Assembly (NCBI GenBank): GCA_023634235.1
Contig: JAMKCF010000018.1
Location: 10,056,768 to 10,120,767, forward strand
Reading direction: 5' to 3'
Length of the DNA: 64,000 nucleotides
Source of the DNA: Pisaster brevispinus
Lineage: Eukaryota > Echinodermata > Asteroidea > Forcipulatida > Asteriidae
Of the stretch, positions 58,201 to 64,000 are shown one piece after another (positions within the stretch are counted from its first letter, which is position 1; every line of letters starts with the position of its first letter). The notes beneath the pieces are model-generated. The model was not told where the DNA came from, ran no database searches, and saw nothing but the letters and a program-made list of their open reading frames with translations. Position numbers and translations under genes: made by a program.

Positions 58201-61200
58201 GGACCAGTCCCAACTATAGTTGGGACAATAGTACAGTTGGGACGGAACATGTACATTGTACATGTACATGAAGTAACATACATGTGTTTTTGGCTGGTAA
58301 CCTGTAACTGCTAAGCAAGTTGTTTCTGTGCTCAACAGCTTTATAAAAATTGACAGTCAGCATCAGGCATTTCAAGGCCCAATTTCATCAGGCCTGCTAA
58401 GCAGAGAAAAATCTTGCTTACATGTAGAGCAGAATCTGGTAACCAGTCAAAATTCCATGAAGTTTACAATGTTACAGCTAGTGCCCCACTCATATTATGC
58501 TTAACAACTGACCAAAGAAATTTGCTAAGCAATTCGGCCCCACTGATGAGCATTTGTTTTTAACTTGCAGACTCATGACGGAGGCCACACCAGCAGTGTC
58601 TGGTCACTGCCATCGCATGACATCACATGAGTCATAAAAAAACATATGTTAAGTCACTCATTTAAAAAAAGGGAGTTATCTGTTGTCAGACTGCTTTCAA
58701 CCAAACTGACGTGATGCATGAAATTGTTAATGGCCTCATGTTTAGAATCGAGCAGAAAGACTCTGCTATGTGTAGGGTCGAATCCTCAGGCCCAGAACAG
58801 TTTTTCCTTTCACATTCAATGAAAGATTTGGGTTTGAACAAAGAAAAGTTGGCTGGAGGGGGACTTGAACCAACGACCTCTGGATTAACGTAATCCCCTG
58901 GTTGCCGGTTCCCAGGTTGTATCGTACACTTGGGTGTGATCCCTGGCTACACAGCAGGTAACGGTTGTATTTCAAACTTACCCAGTCAGTTTCCCTTGTG
59001 GTTTATTACTTGATAATCAATGAAAGATTGACAGATTTTAATGTAAGACCAAGAATGGATCGAAACACTAGTGACAAGTACAGGTACAAACATTTGGTGT
59101 TGTGGCCGAGTGGTGTAGTTCACTGGCCCCAAGCTCTGGTGTTGTCAGCAGCAGAGTGTGGGTTTGAATCCCGGTCATGACACTTGTGCCCTTGAGCAAG
59201 GAACTTAACCACAATTGCTTAAAAAAAGTTGGGAAGCTTCTGCTCTACTAGCCAGGCTCCTAGTGCCTACATCCTTACGAACTGTGAAGGGGACAACACT
59301 GTTTCAGCCCCAGGCAATTGCCCATTGCCTCCATGAAGGTCTGTCTACATTATGCACCAAGAATGCATGTACAGGAAGGAGAGGAAGTGAGGAAGGATCC
59401 CCTCCTCCAAGATTTGAGAACACTTCCACGAAGGTTTTTATTTCAAATATGCACATAATACGTACTTTTACATGTATGTAGGCCTGTAGGCCGGATAGCA
59501 GTTGTGTGCACAATATTAGCATGCCCAGATACCCAGGTGTTACAAACAGACAATGCAGCTCACTTTGTAGCCAACCTTTCTCAACAATTCATGTTTACTA
59601 CATGTCACTTGATGCACATTTCAAGTTCATTATAGTGCAATTCCACAGTAACTTTTGTTAGACACTTTTGTGTACATGTTGTAGTCTCACAACTTAAGTG
59701 CTGTCAGGGAAGCGGCAGCAAAGGGATCACCTTGAGGGCTGCGACTTTTTATTTCAAATATCAAGCAATAAACCAAATGGACAACTGACCGGATCAATTT
59801 TAAATAAATTTGGGTTGAACAAAGAAAAAATGACAAAAAGTTGCATCCCCTTAAGGTGATCCCTCTGCTGCCACTTCCCAGGTTGTATCGTAAACTTGGA
59901 TGTGATCCCAGGCTACATGTCTGGCAGTTATAGGTTGAATGACTTCTGACTGCCAACCCGAACAAAAATATTGACAAAACAGGGAAACCGCCCACATTAG
60001 AGCTAGACAGCTCAGTTGGTAGAGCACAGACGGGCTAATCCAGGGGTCGCAGGTTCAAGTCCCACTCTAGTCACTTCTTGGTTGTTTAACCCCAAATTAT
60101 TCAAAGTTTACCAAGTCAGTTTCCCTTGTGGTTTATTCAAACTGTATACATTGCGAATTTGAGGACTGAGCCATATGGACCCTTGAACAACAGATCCACA
60201 AAGTGTTTCTTGTTCAACTTACATGACCCCACTGAGGAATTCCTTAGAAAAGAGAATAGCAGAACAACAATAGCAGGACCCTACAAACCTGATCTGTAAG
60301 GTTGTGTCTGGTTGTACCTAGTACATGTATTTCAATAGCACGCATTCTTGCACATTGCAAATATACGGTACAATTACAGTACATGATACATGTACATGCA
60401 CAGTCCCATGACATACATGTTGTAGATGTATCATATGTCCACGTATGTAGTATCAATAGACCTTTCCCATGTCAATGGCACATCGCACATGCGCACTAAC
60501 ACTATTTGGTTGGCAACAATTAGGGAACATCATGCCTTTTTGTATGGTGGCAACGCTATGTGTTTGTGCATCTACCTAATGCTCAACTCTACATGGCATT
60601 TGCCAACCAACAGTGCCTGTAACCATGAATGTACCAAAGACTATACTCTTTTGCCACTCAATAAGTTAATTTTAGGATGAAATTGAAAAGGCTTCGCAAA
60701 AACATCTTCTCTTTAAATGCCAATTTGCGCCAAGGTGCAATTTCCTAATTTCATCCACGACTCATCGATTTCCACTGAAGAGATACAAGGTCACATGGAG
60801 GCCAAGAAAAAAGGGCATTTATTAGAAATTCCAAACGCACGCTCAAAATGAGCACTAGCATTGTACAAATGTAGCAATCAAAGTGCGATGTACACACATG
60901 TAGTGATAAGGACAGTGGAATAGTTAGGGGCTCCGATTTCGACACAAGAGACAGGAGCAAGGAAATCTAATTTTGATTGATCAAATCGTGCAGTTGTAGT
61001 GCAACGGCCCCAGCAGACAGACGACACTAACCATAGACCAAGGACTAACGAACCATTGCGTATTACGATTGTGTGAACGTGTGTACACAGTGCATTAGTG
61101 TGTACTTATGACTAGTTGATGGGCTTTCCCAAAGGGACTCATAACAACCTCTTTCCCACCAGCACTGGAGAATGTAAACACCAAGCTGGCGACAGCCTAT

Positions 61201-62308
61201 CCTCTGCTATCTTACAAACATGACAAACAATCACTTTTAGTAAAGTGGCAAGGCCCGATTTTCCCGGAAAGAGCTTTGTTTTTTTCCTCTCAGAAGGAAT
61301 TATGACTGATGGGCTATTTGAAAACAAAAAACATACAAAATCTGAACTGCATATTATATGGCATGGACAATGTATAAAATTGTTTGTACAGTACCAAGAC
61401 TGATGGATATGAGGAAATGTTTGGATCCAAACAATAATTCATTTTTAGTTTTTAAATAATTGCCATTTTTGTGTGCAATACCTTAAATGAAAGCTTAGAA
61501 CTTTCTCAATTCTATAACCAGCTGTTCAAAATTGAACTAAAACATTTCTGGTCGAATCGGTCACAATTCGGACATGTATGAAATGTCTAATTTTCATAAT
61601 CCATAATCAAGCCGAATAAAAAGTTTAGGGTCGCGGCATAAAGTTAGGGTCAGTCGTGTACCCGGAAACAGAACATTTCTTTTTATTTGCCTTACTAGGT
61701 GCAACCTAATAAATCTTTAACACAATTTGGGAAAATGTAACCCATACACCTCATTGTTATTATTGTTTTTTAGTTTTAGTTTAGTTTTGTTTTGTTTTGT
61801 TTTGTTTTGTTTTGTTTTGATTTTTTTGTGGGGGGGGTCGGATTACTTTCTCTTTTCCTTGTGTTTATGTGTACACTTTTCTGAAGTAGTTAAAAAGCAG
61901 AACAATCCTCAGAACAAAAACAGGTGAATCATTCAAAACATAGACGGTTGGTATTTTAACGATACCACTTCTATTAAACTGTCATGAGATTGTACAAAAT
62001 GAAAAACCCTAAAAACTGAACAACAATTTCCTCTTGGTCTGTGGAAGAAGTTCCCTGAAGAAAAAAGAATATATTCCAAAGGTTTATAGAATATTTAGTG
62101 TAACCACTGAAAAAACTTACATAATCTTTAGCTGTCTCTGAATGAGCTTTGACGACAAACTCAATGAGTTGTTTTATTTCTGGGTCAACTTCTATCGTCT
62201 GTGCTGATTGGTCAATGTCCCTGTCATCAATTGAGTCGATTGTGAAGGGTTGGATGTCCGCAAACTGAGTTTCCTTCTGTTTGTTTGGAATCCTACCAAT
62301 CCTCACAG
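42707..62308 (-). CDS. NR1-subfamily nuclear receptor, ligand-binding half (5 exons; 5' part beyond window)
   Basis: Ligand-regulated transcription factor of the nucleus. Five exons (62308-62121, 47516-47426, 45289-45197, 44186-43920, 43212-42707) join with agreeing phases to 1145 nt, about 380 residues. The first begins at the C-terminal extension of the DNA-binding domain (VRIGRIPNKQKETQ), a position typical of NR1 receptors. Then come an acidic hinge, helix 3 (VYIKRIVTFCKYIPG), the nuclear-receptor signature FAMLDQQDQMVLIKAGLFEI, LTMTEVALLSAVVLYADD, helices 9-10 (FAKVLLRLPELRTVDNLHTQ) and an AF-2 core LYKEVY. Helix 10 resembles E75/Rev-erb, whereas the AF-2 resembles ROR. An echinoderm NR1 expansion such as the NR1M group is plausible. 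The zinc fingers must lie past 64000. Confidence 0.93.
43920..44186 (-). CDS. Nuclear receptor exon: signature helices 4-8
   Basis: Acceptor ttatctgcag/GGTTTGC, donor GATG/gtaagt, phase 1. Encodes the LBD signature FAMLDQQDQMVLIKAG, then FEILTVQDSIELVLYNAF and LTMTEVALLSAVVLYADD. A 173-bp MITE sits 29 bp upstream of the acceptor. Confidence 0.95.
44215..44387. mobile_element. MITE, TA-GACCTTATGCA family, copy 3 (reference copy)
   Basis: 173 bp. TAGACCTTATGCACAAGACG at the left and GATGACGTCAATGCATAAGG then TCTA at the right make an inverted repeat of about 23 bp bounded by TA. It contains CRE octamer TGACGTCA (44366-44373) and GGGCGCCCTCGCCTGGAGGT. Confidence 0.87.
44520..44650 (-). mobile_element. 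SINE family B, head fragment
   Basis: ACTACCTCTTCCATTCTAGA, GCAGATGTCTTGCCACTAGA and CCACCGAGCTTGCG correspond in inverse to the family B head at 32665-32745. The following TCGAATCCTATATTTCAGCA is also shared. Confidence 0.65.
44803..45172 (-). mobile_element. SINE family A in a nuclear receptor intron
   Basis: Minus-strand head GGTGTCATGGCCGAGTGGTC and GTGTGGGTTGGAGTACTGGT, a body with GGATGGGATGTAAAGCTGT and AGAAGGGGTTTGTCCTGGTG, and an ATT tail at 44803-44815. It ends 25 bp before the exon at 45197. Confidence 0.83.
45197..45289 (-). CDS. Nuclear receptor exon: helix 3
   Basis: Acceptor ccccaatag/GTATGAA, donor CCCAG/gtgagt, phase 1. Encodes MNGLQMWCSVVTQTLAVYIK and RIVTFCKYIPG. The intron directly after the IPG motif is at a position conserved in NR1 ligand-binding domains. 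Confidence 0.93.
45410..46018. mobile_element. Composite MITE of the ACCTTTGGT/TTAA family
   Basis: 45410-45730 matches 26270-26610 (GATAATGTATAACATTTTGA, TTGTGTATTC, TAGTTTTATTG, AACCAAAGGCATAC). 45850-46018 matches the inverse left half of the element at 3201 (TTTCTTGGTAATG, AATAAGTCAGCATTA, CCAATCTATGACCCTACCC). The two parts are in the same relative order as at 26236-26998. Confidence 0.7.
46014..46275. mobile_element. MITE GGGGCCGATTTCACAAA, tandemly doubled
   Basis: 46131-46273 has ends GGGGCCGATTTCACAAAAC and GTGAAATCGAGCCC in inverse orientation. The preceding 46014-46137 repeats the interior (AGTTGTCAGT-T, CTTGCGACATCACA, TTGCTTAGCAATTAAGA) and ends TTTGTGAAATAAGCCC. One element plus one partial head-to-tail copy. 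Confidence 0.72.
46632..47085. mobile_element. Second copy of the 400-bp element at 13305
   Basis: CTAGACTGGTCCCCTGTCTT, GCTTTCCATATCTGTG, AATGTTTGTATG and GACAGGATCCTGCCAG are in the same order as in copy one. It has a local GGCGCTAGTCTTACAGG duplication near 46680. The plus-strand frame of 175 codons across 46838-47365 overlaps it and is not a gene. Confidence 0.75.
47086..47425 (-). other. Nuclear receptor intron, part with AATCAGGGAGAT repeats
   Basis: AATCAGGGAGAT words recur at about 47195-47330. An AGCGCCCTCACTG MITE fragment starts at 47060. No exon here. Confidence 0.5.
47426..47516 (-). CDS. Nuclear receptor exon: hinge/helix 1-2 region
   Basis: Acceptor tatcgtag/GTTGAG, donor CAACA/gtaaga, phase 1. 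Encodes VEFEEFLQGKSMEQYFIKE and CDAMKSPMDLN. The frame continues exactly from the exon 14.6 kb upstream and into the next. Confidence 0.88.
47550..47832 (+). mobile_element. 3' tail of a jockey-like LINE with zinc-knuckle end
   Basis: Across frameshifts the plus strand reads FRWGYKIADQPP, then CECGEADHTMEHCLVCPLL-like sequence, then CISKDLAVFNKNAKNCVKKW, ending KKKKK-coding AAGAAGAAG. This C-x-C..H..C tail is typical of the C-terminus of jockey/R1-like reverse transcriptase proteins. A more decayed copy is at 23866. It lies in the nuclear receptor intron, antisense. Confidence 0.75.
47833..49004 (-). other. Nuclear receptor intron, mostly unique
   Basis: 47905-47990 (AACTTCGGAGCGCCCTCAA) resembles the POLR1F intron sequence near 6170. 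AGGGTTAGGGTTAG at 48971-48984 is a short telomere-like piece. Otherwise nothing. Confidence 0.5.
49005..49335 (-). mobile_element. SINE family A, GAGGAAACCTG subfamily
   Basis: Minus-strand order: head remnant with CGGACTCAAGCTGTTATG, GTTCGAGTCCTGGTAGTG, GAGCAAGACACTGTACC, CTTCAGATGGGACATTAAGC, and tail GTTTCCTCAGGCTTGCGAGC. The tail matches 40697-40975. Confidence 0.78.
49336..50223 (-). other. Nuclear receptor intron, unique part
   Basis: No repeat family or exon recognised. Confidence 0.45.
50224..50437. mobile_element. Element with GATGAGCAGAGTA motif, longer inverted repeat
   Basis: TAACTAGTAAACTTGCAGGT with ACAACCATGTG at the left is inverted as CACATGGTTGTATTACTAGT at the right. The inner arms TCTCTTTCGGTAGGAGTGTT and AACACTCCTCCCAAAAGAGA also pair. 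The centre ATGAAGATGAGCAGAGTACT is shared with 34110-34300 and 24333. Confidence 0.78.
50903..51552. mobile_element. Inverted-repeat element with TCAGACAG ends, split by a hAT-like MITE
   Basis: Left CCCGGCTCAGACAGGCGCC..GAGCTACTCTAGG and inverse right TCTGGTTCAGACAGCTGCC..GCTCTAGAGTCG pair imperfectly. Inside lie further GTCTGAAACC and CTGTTTCAGACG inverted words. A different element (50947-51299) is inserted 44 bp from the left end. Confidence 0.62.
50947..51299. mobile_element. hAT-like MITE with CAGGGCTC ends, copy 1
   Basis: 353 bp. Starts CAGGGCTCAAATTTTACACC and ends AAAATTCGAGCTCTG, an inverse match of about 15 bp. The interior shares GGCC-AGGCCAGTGATTTTA, GGGCCAGTAAAC and TTTTGAGCTACAAGCC with 54261-54623. 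The CAG/CTG tips and the length fit hAT-type non-autonomous elements. Confidence 0.8.
51890..51946 (+). repeat. Interstitial telomere-like TTAGGG tract
   Basis: About nine imperfect copies of TTAGGG, with single-base variants (TGAAGTTTAGGG, TAAGGG, GCTAGGG). TTAGGG is the expected telomere repeat of deuterostomes. A shorter AGGGTTAGGGTTAG lies at 48971. Confidence 0.88.
51947..53100 (-). other. Nuclear receptor intron, mostly unique
   Basis: 52240-52300 contains the inverse AGCGCCCTCACTG MITE fragment (CAGTGAGGGCGCTGTTTGAG) and CATATGCAAGGG. Nothing coding; the 116-codon plus frame at 52032-52382 runs through this MITE piece. Confidence 0.5.
53101..53812. mobile_element. Three copies of the GGGCCCAATTTCATAGAGCTGC MITE
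   Basis: Copies at about 53101-53250 (GGCCCAGTTTCATAGAGTTG), 53288-53577 (TGCCCAATTTCATGCAGCTG to CACTATGAAATTGGCGCC) and 53631-53812 (GGGCCCAATTTCATAGAGCT, TACCAGCCAAACTACCATG). They are arranged head to tail with 40-55 bp between them. The middle copy is about 100 bp longer than the rest. Confidence 0.8.
54261..54623. mobile_element. hAT-like MITE with CAGGGCTC ends, copy 2
   Basis: CAGAGCTCAAAATTAACAC at the left, AATTCGAGCCCTG at the right. ATTACA lies directly outside both ends (54255-54260; 54625-54630), consistent with an imperfect 7-8 bp target duplication. A 21-bp piece of the left end is duplicated (GCTCAAAATTAACAC twice). Confidence 0.82.
54624..56222 (-). other. Nuclear receptor intron, unique with a MITE fragment
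   Basis: 55565-55680 is the inverse left half of the TTAA MITE (TTTCTTGATAATTTTGCC, AATAAATCAGCATT, ACCCTACCTTGAAG). 54740-54970 holds a plus-strand frame of 75 codons with HKIEILEEAFIVQWI, possibly a retroelement remnant but not identified. Confidence 0.5.
56223..56445. mobile_element. hAT-like MITE with CAGGGTTT ends
   Basis: CAGGGTTTGAAATTA at the left and TAAGTGAAACCCTG at the right. TCTTA is present directly outside both ends. The interior is GC-rich (GGTTGCCCGGTCGCC, AGTCTGCCGGGCAAACTTC) and partly self-inverse. Confidence 0.75.
57029..57194. mobile_element. MITE, GGGCCCAATTTCATAGAGCTGC family, intact copy
   Basis: GGCCCAACTTCATAGAGCTG to TGCTCTATGAAATTGGGCCC, with CAGCCAAACTAGCATACC and TATGACTGGTACCTGC inside. 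The ends are clear inverted repeats of about 30 bp. Confidence 0.85.
57645..58249. mobile_element. 605-bp element with 95-bp inverted repeats built from palindromes
   Basis: The left repeat (57645-57739) and right repeat (58155-58249) are 95 bp each, inverse and nearly identical, tipped TGTTCCG / CGGAACA. Each contains the perfect palindrome CCCAACTATAGTTGGG twice, plus the single words GTCCCAACTTGAGTG and TTAAAGTTGGGACG in fixed order. The 415-bp interior shows no long ORF. It lies in the largest intron of the nuclear receptor gene. I cannot assign a superfamily. Confidence 0.92.
58375..58541. mobile_element. MITE, GGGCCCAATTTCATAGAGCTGC family, diverged
   Basis: GGCCCAATTTCATCAGGCCTG at the left; GCTAAGCAATTCGGCCCC at the right. 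ATCTGGTAACCAGTCAAAAT in the middle. Confidence 0.65.
58825..59030. mobile_element. SINE family C, rearranged copy
   Basis: An inverse head (GGGACTTGAACCAACGACC, TTAACGTAATCC) is followed, in the plus direction, by the family tail ACCCAGTCAGTTTCCCTTGT and GGTTTATTACTTGATAATC. GGTTCCCAGGTTGTATCGTA and TGTGATCCCTGGCTACA are shared with 59875-59925. Confidence 0.65.
59097..59222 (+). mobile_element. SINE family A, head only
   Basis: TGTTGTGGCCGAGTGGTGTA (A box), GTGTGGGTTTGAATCCCGGT (B box), ACACTTGTGCCCTTGAGCAA, GGAACTTAACCACAATTGCTT, then a break into unrelated sequence. Confidence 0.85.
59223..59999 (-). other. Nuclear receptor intron with SINE C fragments
   Basis: 59740-59930 repeats the family C body (TTTGGGTTGAACAAAGAAAA; CCCAGGTTGTATCGTAAACT). 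The rest is unique. Confidence 0.5.
60000..60150 (+). mobile_element. SINE family C with intact A and B boxes
   Basis: AGCTAGACAGCTCAGTTGGT, AGAGCACAGACGGG, GTCGCAGGTTCAAGTCCCAC, then the tail ACCAAGTCAGTTTCCCTTGT and GGTTTATT. It is the closest family C copy to a tRNA. Confidence 0.82.
60151..62120 (-). other. Nuclear receptor intron, part next to the hinge exon
   Basis: Contains the dispersed repeat partner at 61370-61545 (see 28400), a GTTTT pentanucleotide microsatellite at about 61783-61820, and a cluster of TACATGTA words near 60320-60430. No exon recognised. Confidence 0.55.
62121..62308 (-). CDS. Nuclear receptor exon: end of DBD extension and hinge
   Basis: Acceptor accactaccag/CTGTGAGG, donor GATTAT/gtaagt, phase 0. 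Encodes VRIGRIPNKQKETQFADIQ, an acidic Asp-rich hinge (SIDDRDIDQS), and VDPEIKQLIEFVVKAHSE, which should be ligand-binding-domain helix 1. Confidence 0.92.
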
Positions 62309-62839
62309 CTGGTAGTGGTAAGGAAAACAAAAGCACATATAATAAATATTATGATTAATTAGTGTTTATATACATTGTATGGTTCAGAGATGAGATTTGA
62401 TGAAAATGTAATAAATCCTGAAAACTTGCAGGTCTCTATTAATGTTACAATTCCGAGGTTTACAGACTCTCTGCATTATGGGGACAATTTCGTTATCCCT
62501 TTTGTGACTGTTTTACTTCTTTCAAGAAAATTTGGAGGCTAAAGGAGATTTTTTTAAAACCTGAAACCGGGAAAAACTCTGAGAAATCTTATGACTTCTA
62601 TATAGAATTGTTCCCAAATATTTGCACAGACGTTTGCGATGTCATAAAATTATTCGCGAATATGTGCGCAGACGTGCGTGATGTCAGTGAAATATAGTAA
62701 GACAGGCATGTGAGTGCAGTGGACTGCATGGTTGTGCAGTGGACTGCATGGTTAACTGGTTAAGGAACAGGCGGAAAGCCAGAATTGTGTTTACTTTTTC
62801 ACACCTGATGTACAGTGCTACATGTAAGTATGGCTGATT
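62309..62839 (-). other. Nuclear receptor intron, next upstream
   Basis: GTGCAGTGGACTGCATGGTT is duplicated in tandem near 62715-62755. Nothing else. Confidence 0.5.
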
Positions 62840-63010
62840 GATGAGCTAGATGGTTCAGTTGGTCGAACTCTGGCACATTACTCCGGAGGTCGCAGGTTCA
62901 AATCCCGCTTGAGTCAATGTTCTTTGTTCAACCCTAAATTAACTCAAATTTACCCAGTCAGTTTCCCTTGTGGTTTATTACTTGATGTTTGAAATAAAAA
63001 GTTGAAATAA
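62840..63010 (+). mobile_element. SINE family C
   Basis: GAGCTAGATGGTTCAGTTGG, GGTCGCAGGTTCAAATCCCG, ACCCAGTCAGTTTCCCTTGT and GGTTTATTACTTGATGTTTG, followed by a GAAATAAAAAG tail. Confidence 0.82.
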
Positions 63011-63164
63011 AAAGGTTGAATCCCCTTGGTGATCCTGCCACTTCCAAGGTCCTAATTATAAACTTGGGTATGATCCCTGGTAATACAGCAGTTATTACAG
63101 GTTAAATGGCTTCTCACTGGTACCCAAAAAACTATTCACAAAATGGGAAGACTGCCGACATTAT

Positions 63165-63315
63165 GGCTAATAAAGGCCTCAATTGGTAGTCGCCTGTATC
63201 TGGAGGTCGCAGGTTAAAATCCCGCTTCAGTCAATTTTTCTTTGCTCAACCCCAAATAAACTTAAATTTACCCTGAATCAGTTTCTCTTATAGTTCATTT
63301 CTTGATATTTAAAGT
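63165..63315 (+). mobile_element. SINE family C, diverged
   Basis: CAATTGGTAGTCGCC, GGTCGCAGGTTAAAATCCCG and TGAATCAGTTTCTCTTATAG, then TTTCTTGATATTT. About 155 bp after the previous copy. Confidence 0.75.
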
Positions 63316-63515
63316 ATTACGGGATAAACAATATTTTGGATGTGCCATTTTTCATATAATCTGGTTTTACCCTTACATGTACAATGTACACCGATGTGTA
63401 AGCACTGCACATGTACGGTATACTCTGTACTTTCCAGAGTTGTGACACGAGATCCACAGGCAAATCACTCGGGTGGGACGCGAACCCACGACCTTTGCAT
63501 TGCTACATCAGATGT
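63316..63515 (-). mobile_element. SINE family B
   Basis: Inverse order: GACATCTGATGTAGCAATG, GGTCGTGGGTTCGCGTCCCA, then a body with ACTCTGGAAAGTACAGAGTA and ACATCGGTGTACATTG and the tail near ATATTGTTTATCC. Same layout as 32570-32770. Confidence 0.75.
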
Positions 63516-64000
63516 CTTCAACTGTAACAGTATAATTTTGGGCTCCACTTTCCACATAATACATACATACACACATGTACTGAACACTTTGCACTTACAT
63601 GTAAAATGTACACATGTTGCACTACAACTACATACTGCCTAAATTTATCAAATAAAATTGTTTTGCCCAAGGAAATGAAAATTACTAAAATAAATTTATG
63701 GGGCAAATAGTGTGAGTCACATATGTGTGACAAACGTCTTCAACTATAACAGTACAGTTTTCGTTGGGATAAAAAAAGAAAAACAGAGACTGTCACTTTG
63801 TTTTTAAGACACGGCTGGCCGATTGCCTTTATGCTGGCTTCCTTCAACTTCAAAAATGTTGAGTCACGACTTAAAATCATTCCTTCTTTATATGCAGTTC
63901 CCAGAGTGCACTATTTTAAATTAATGGAAAAAAATATAAAAGATGTGAAAAATATTTTAACGTCTTAATTAATATATTACATGTACATGTTATTTATTAA
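63516..64000. other. Right edge, unique sequence
   Basis: CTTCAACTGTAACAGTA and CTTCAACTATAACAGTA recur 225 bp apart. No exon of the receptor DNA-binding domain is visible here. Confidence 0.5.

Overview
The window is nuclear genomic DNA of an animal. It is AT-rich, with spliced genes that have GT-AG introns, and more than half of it is intergenic or intronic sequence full of short transposon remnants. I recognise three protein-coding genes, each rebuilt by joining exons whose splice phases agree. All three are ordinary bilaterian genes. The gene content, the intron sizes, the frequent TACATGTA palindromes and the mix of tRNA-derived SINEs, CR1/L2-like LINE tails and palindromic MITEs suggest a non-vertebrate deuterostome, most likely an echinoderm such as a sea star. 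That placement is an inference, not a proof.

Left part (1-8 kb): a minisatellite, LINE and SINE remnants and a TTAA-flanked MITE lead up to POLR1F (RPA43 subunit of RNA polymerase I; minus strand, four coding exons, 3885-7873). NOSIP (plus strand, eight coding exons, 8460-21533) lies head to head with it. The two start codons are 586 bp apart, and the spacer holds a strong YY1-type motif, so a shared bidirectional promoter is likely. NOSIP introns hold a 101-bp tandem repeat, SINEs, LINE tails and a 21-bp array.

Middle part (21.5-42.7 kb): I find no gene. This stretch is a graveyard of small elements: Tc1/pogo-like, piggyBac-like (TTAA) and other terminal-inverted-repeat families, SINEs, a 54-bp satellite whose period is a multiple of three (which creates false long ORFs), a degenerate minisatellite and palindromes.

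Right part (42.7-62.3 kb): the 3' five coding exons of an NR1-subfamily nuclear receptor on the minus strand. They cover the end of the DNA-binding-domain extension, the hinge, the whole ligand-binding domain with an AF-2 helix, and a long acidic tail. Its DNA-binding domain must be encoded beyond the right edge. Its largest intron (14.6 kb) is packed with nested MITEs, an interstitial TTAGGG tract and an unusual 605-bp element with 95-bp inverted repeats built from smaller palindromes. The last 1.7 kb holds SINE copies.

I saw no CRISPR array, operon, intact tRNA or rRNA gene, or autonomous transposon. The most novel material is the set of inverted-repeat elements, several of which carry transcription-factor-like motifs (CRE, YY1 and CTCF-like).
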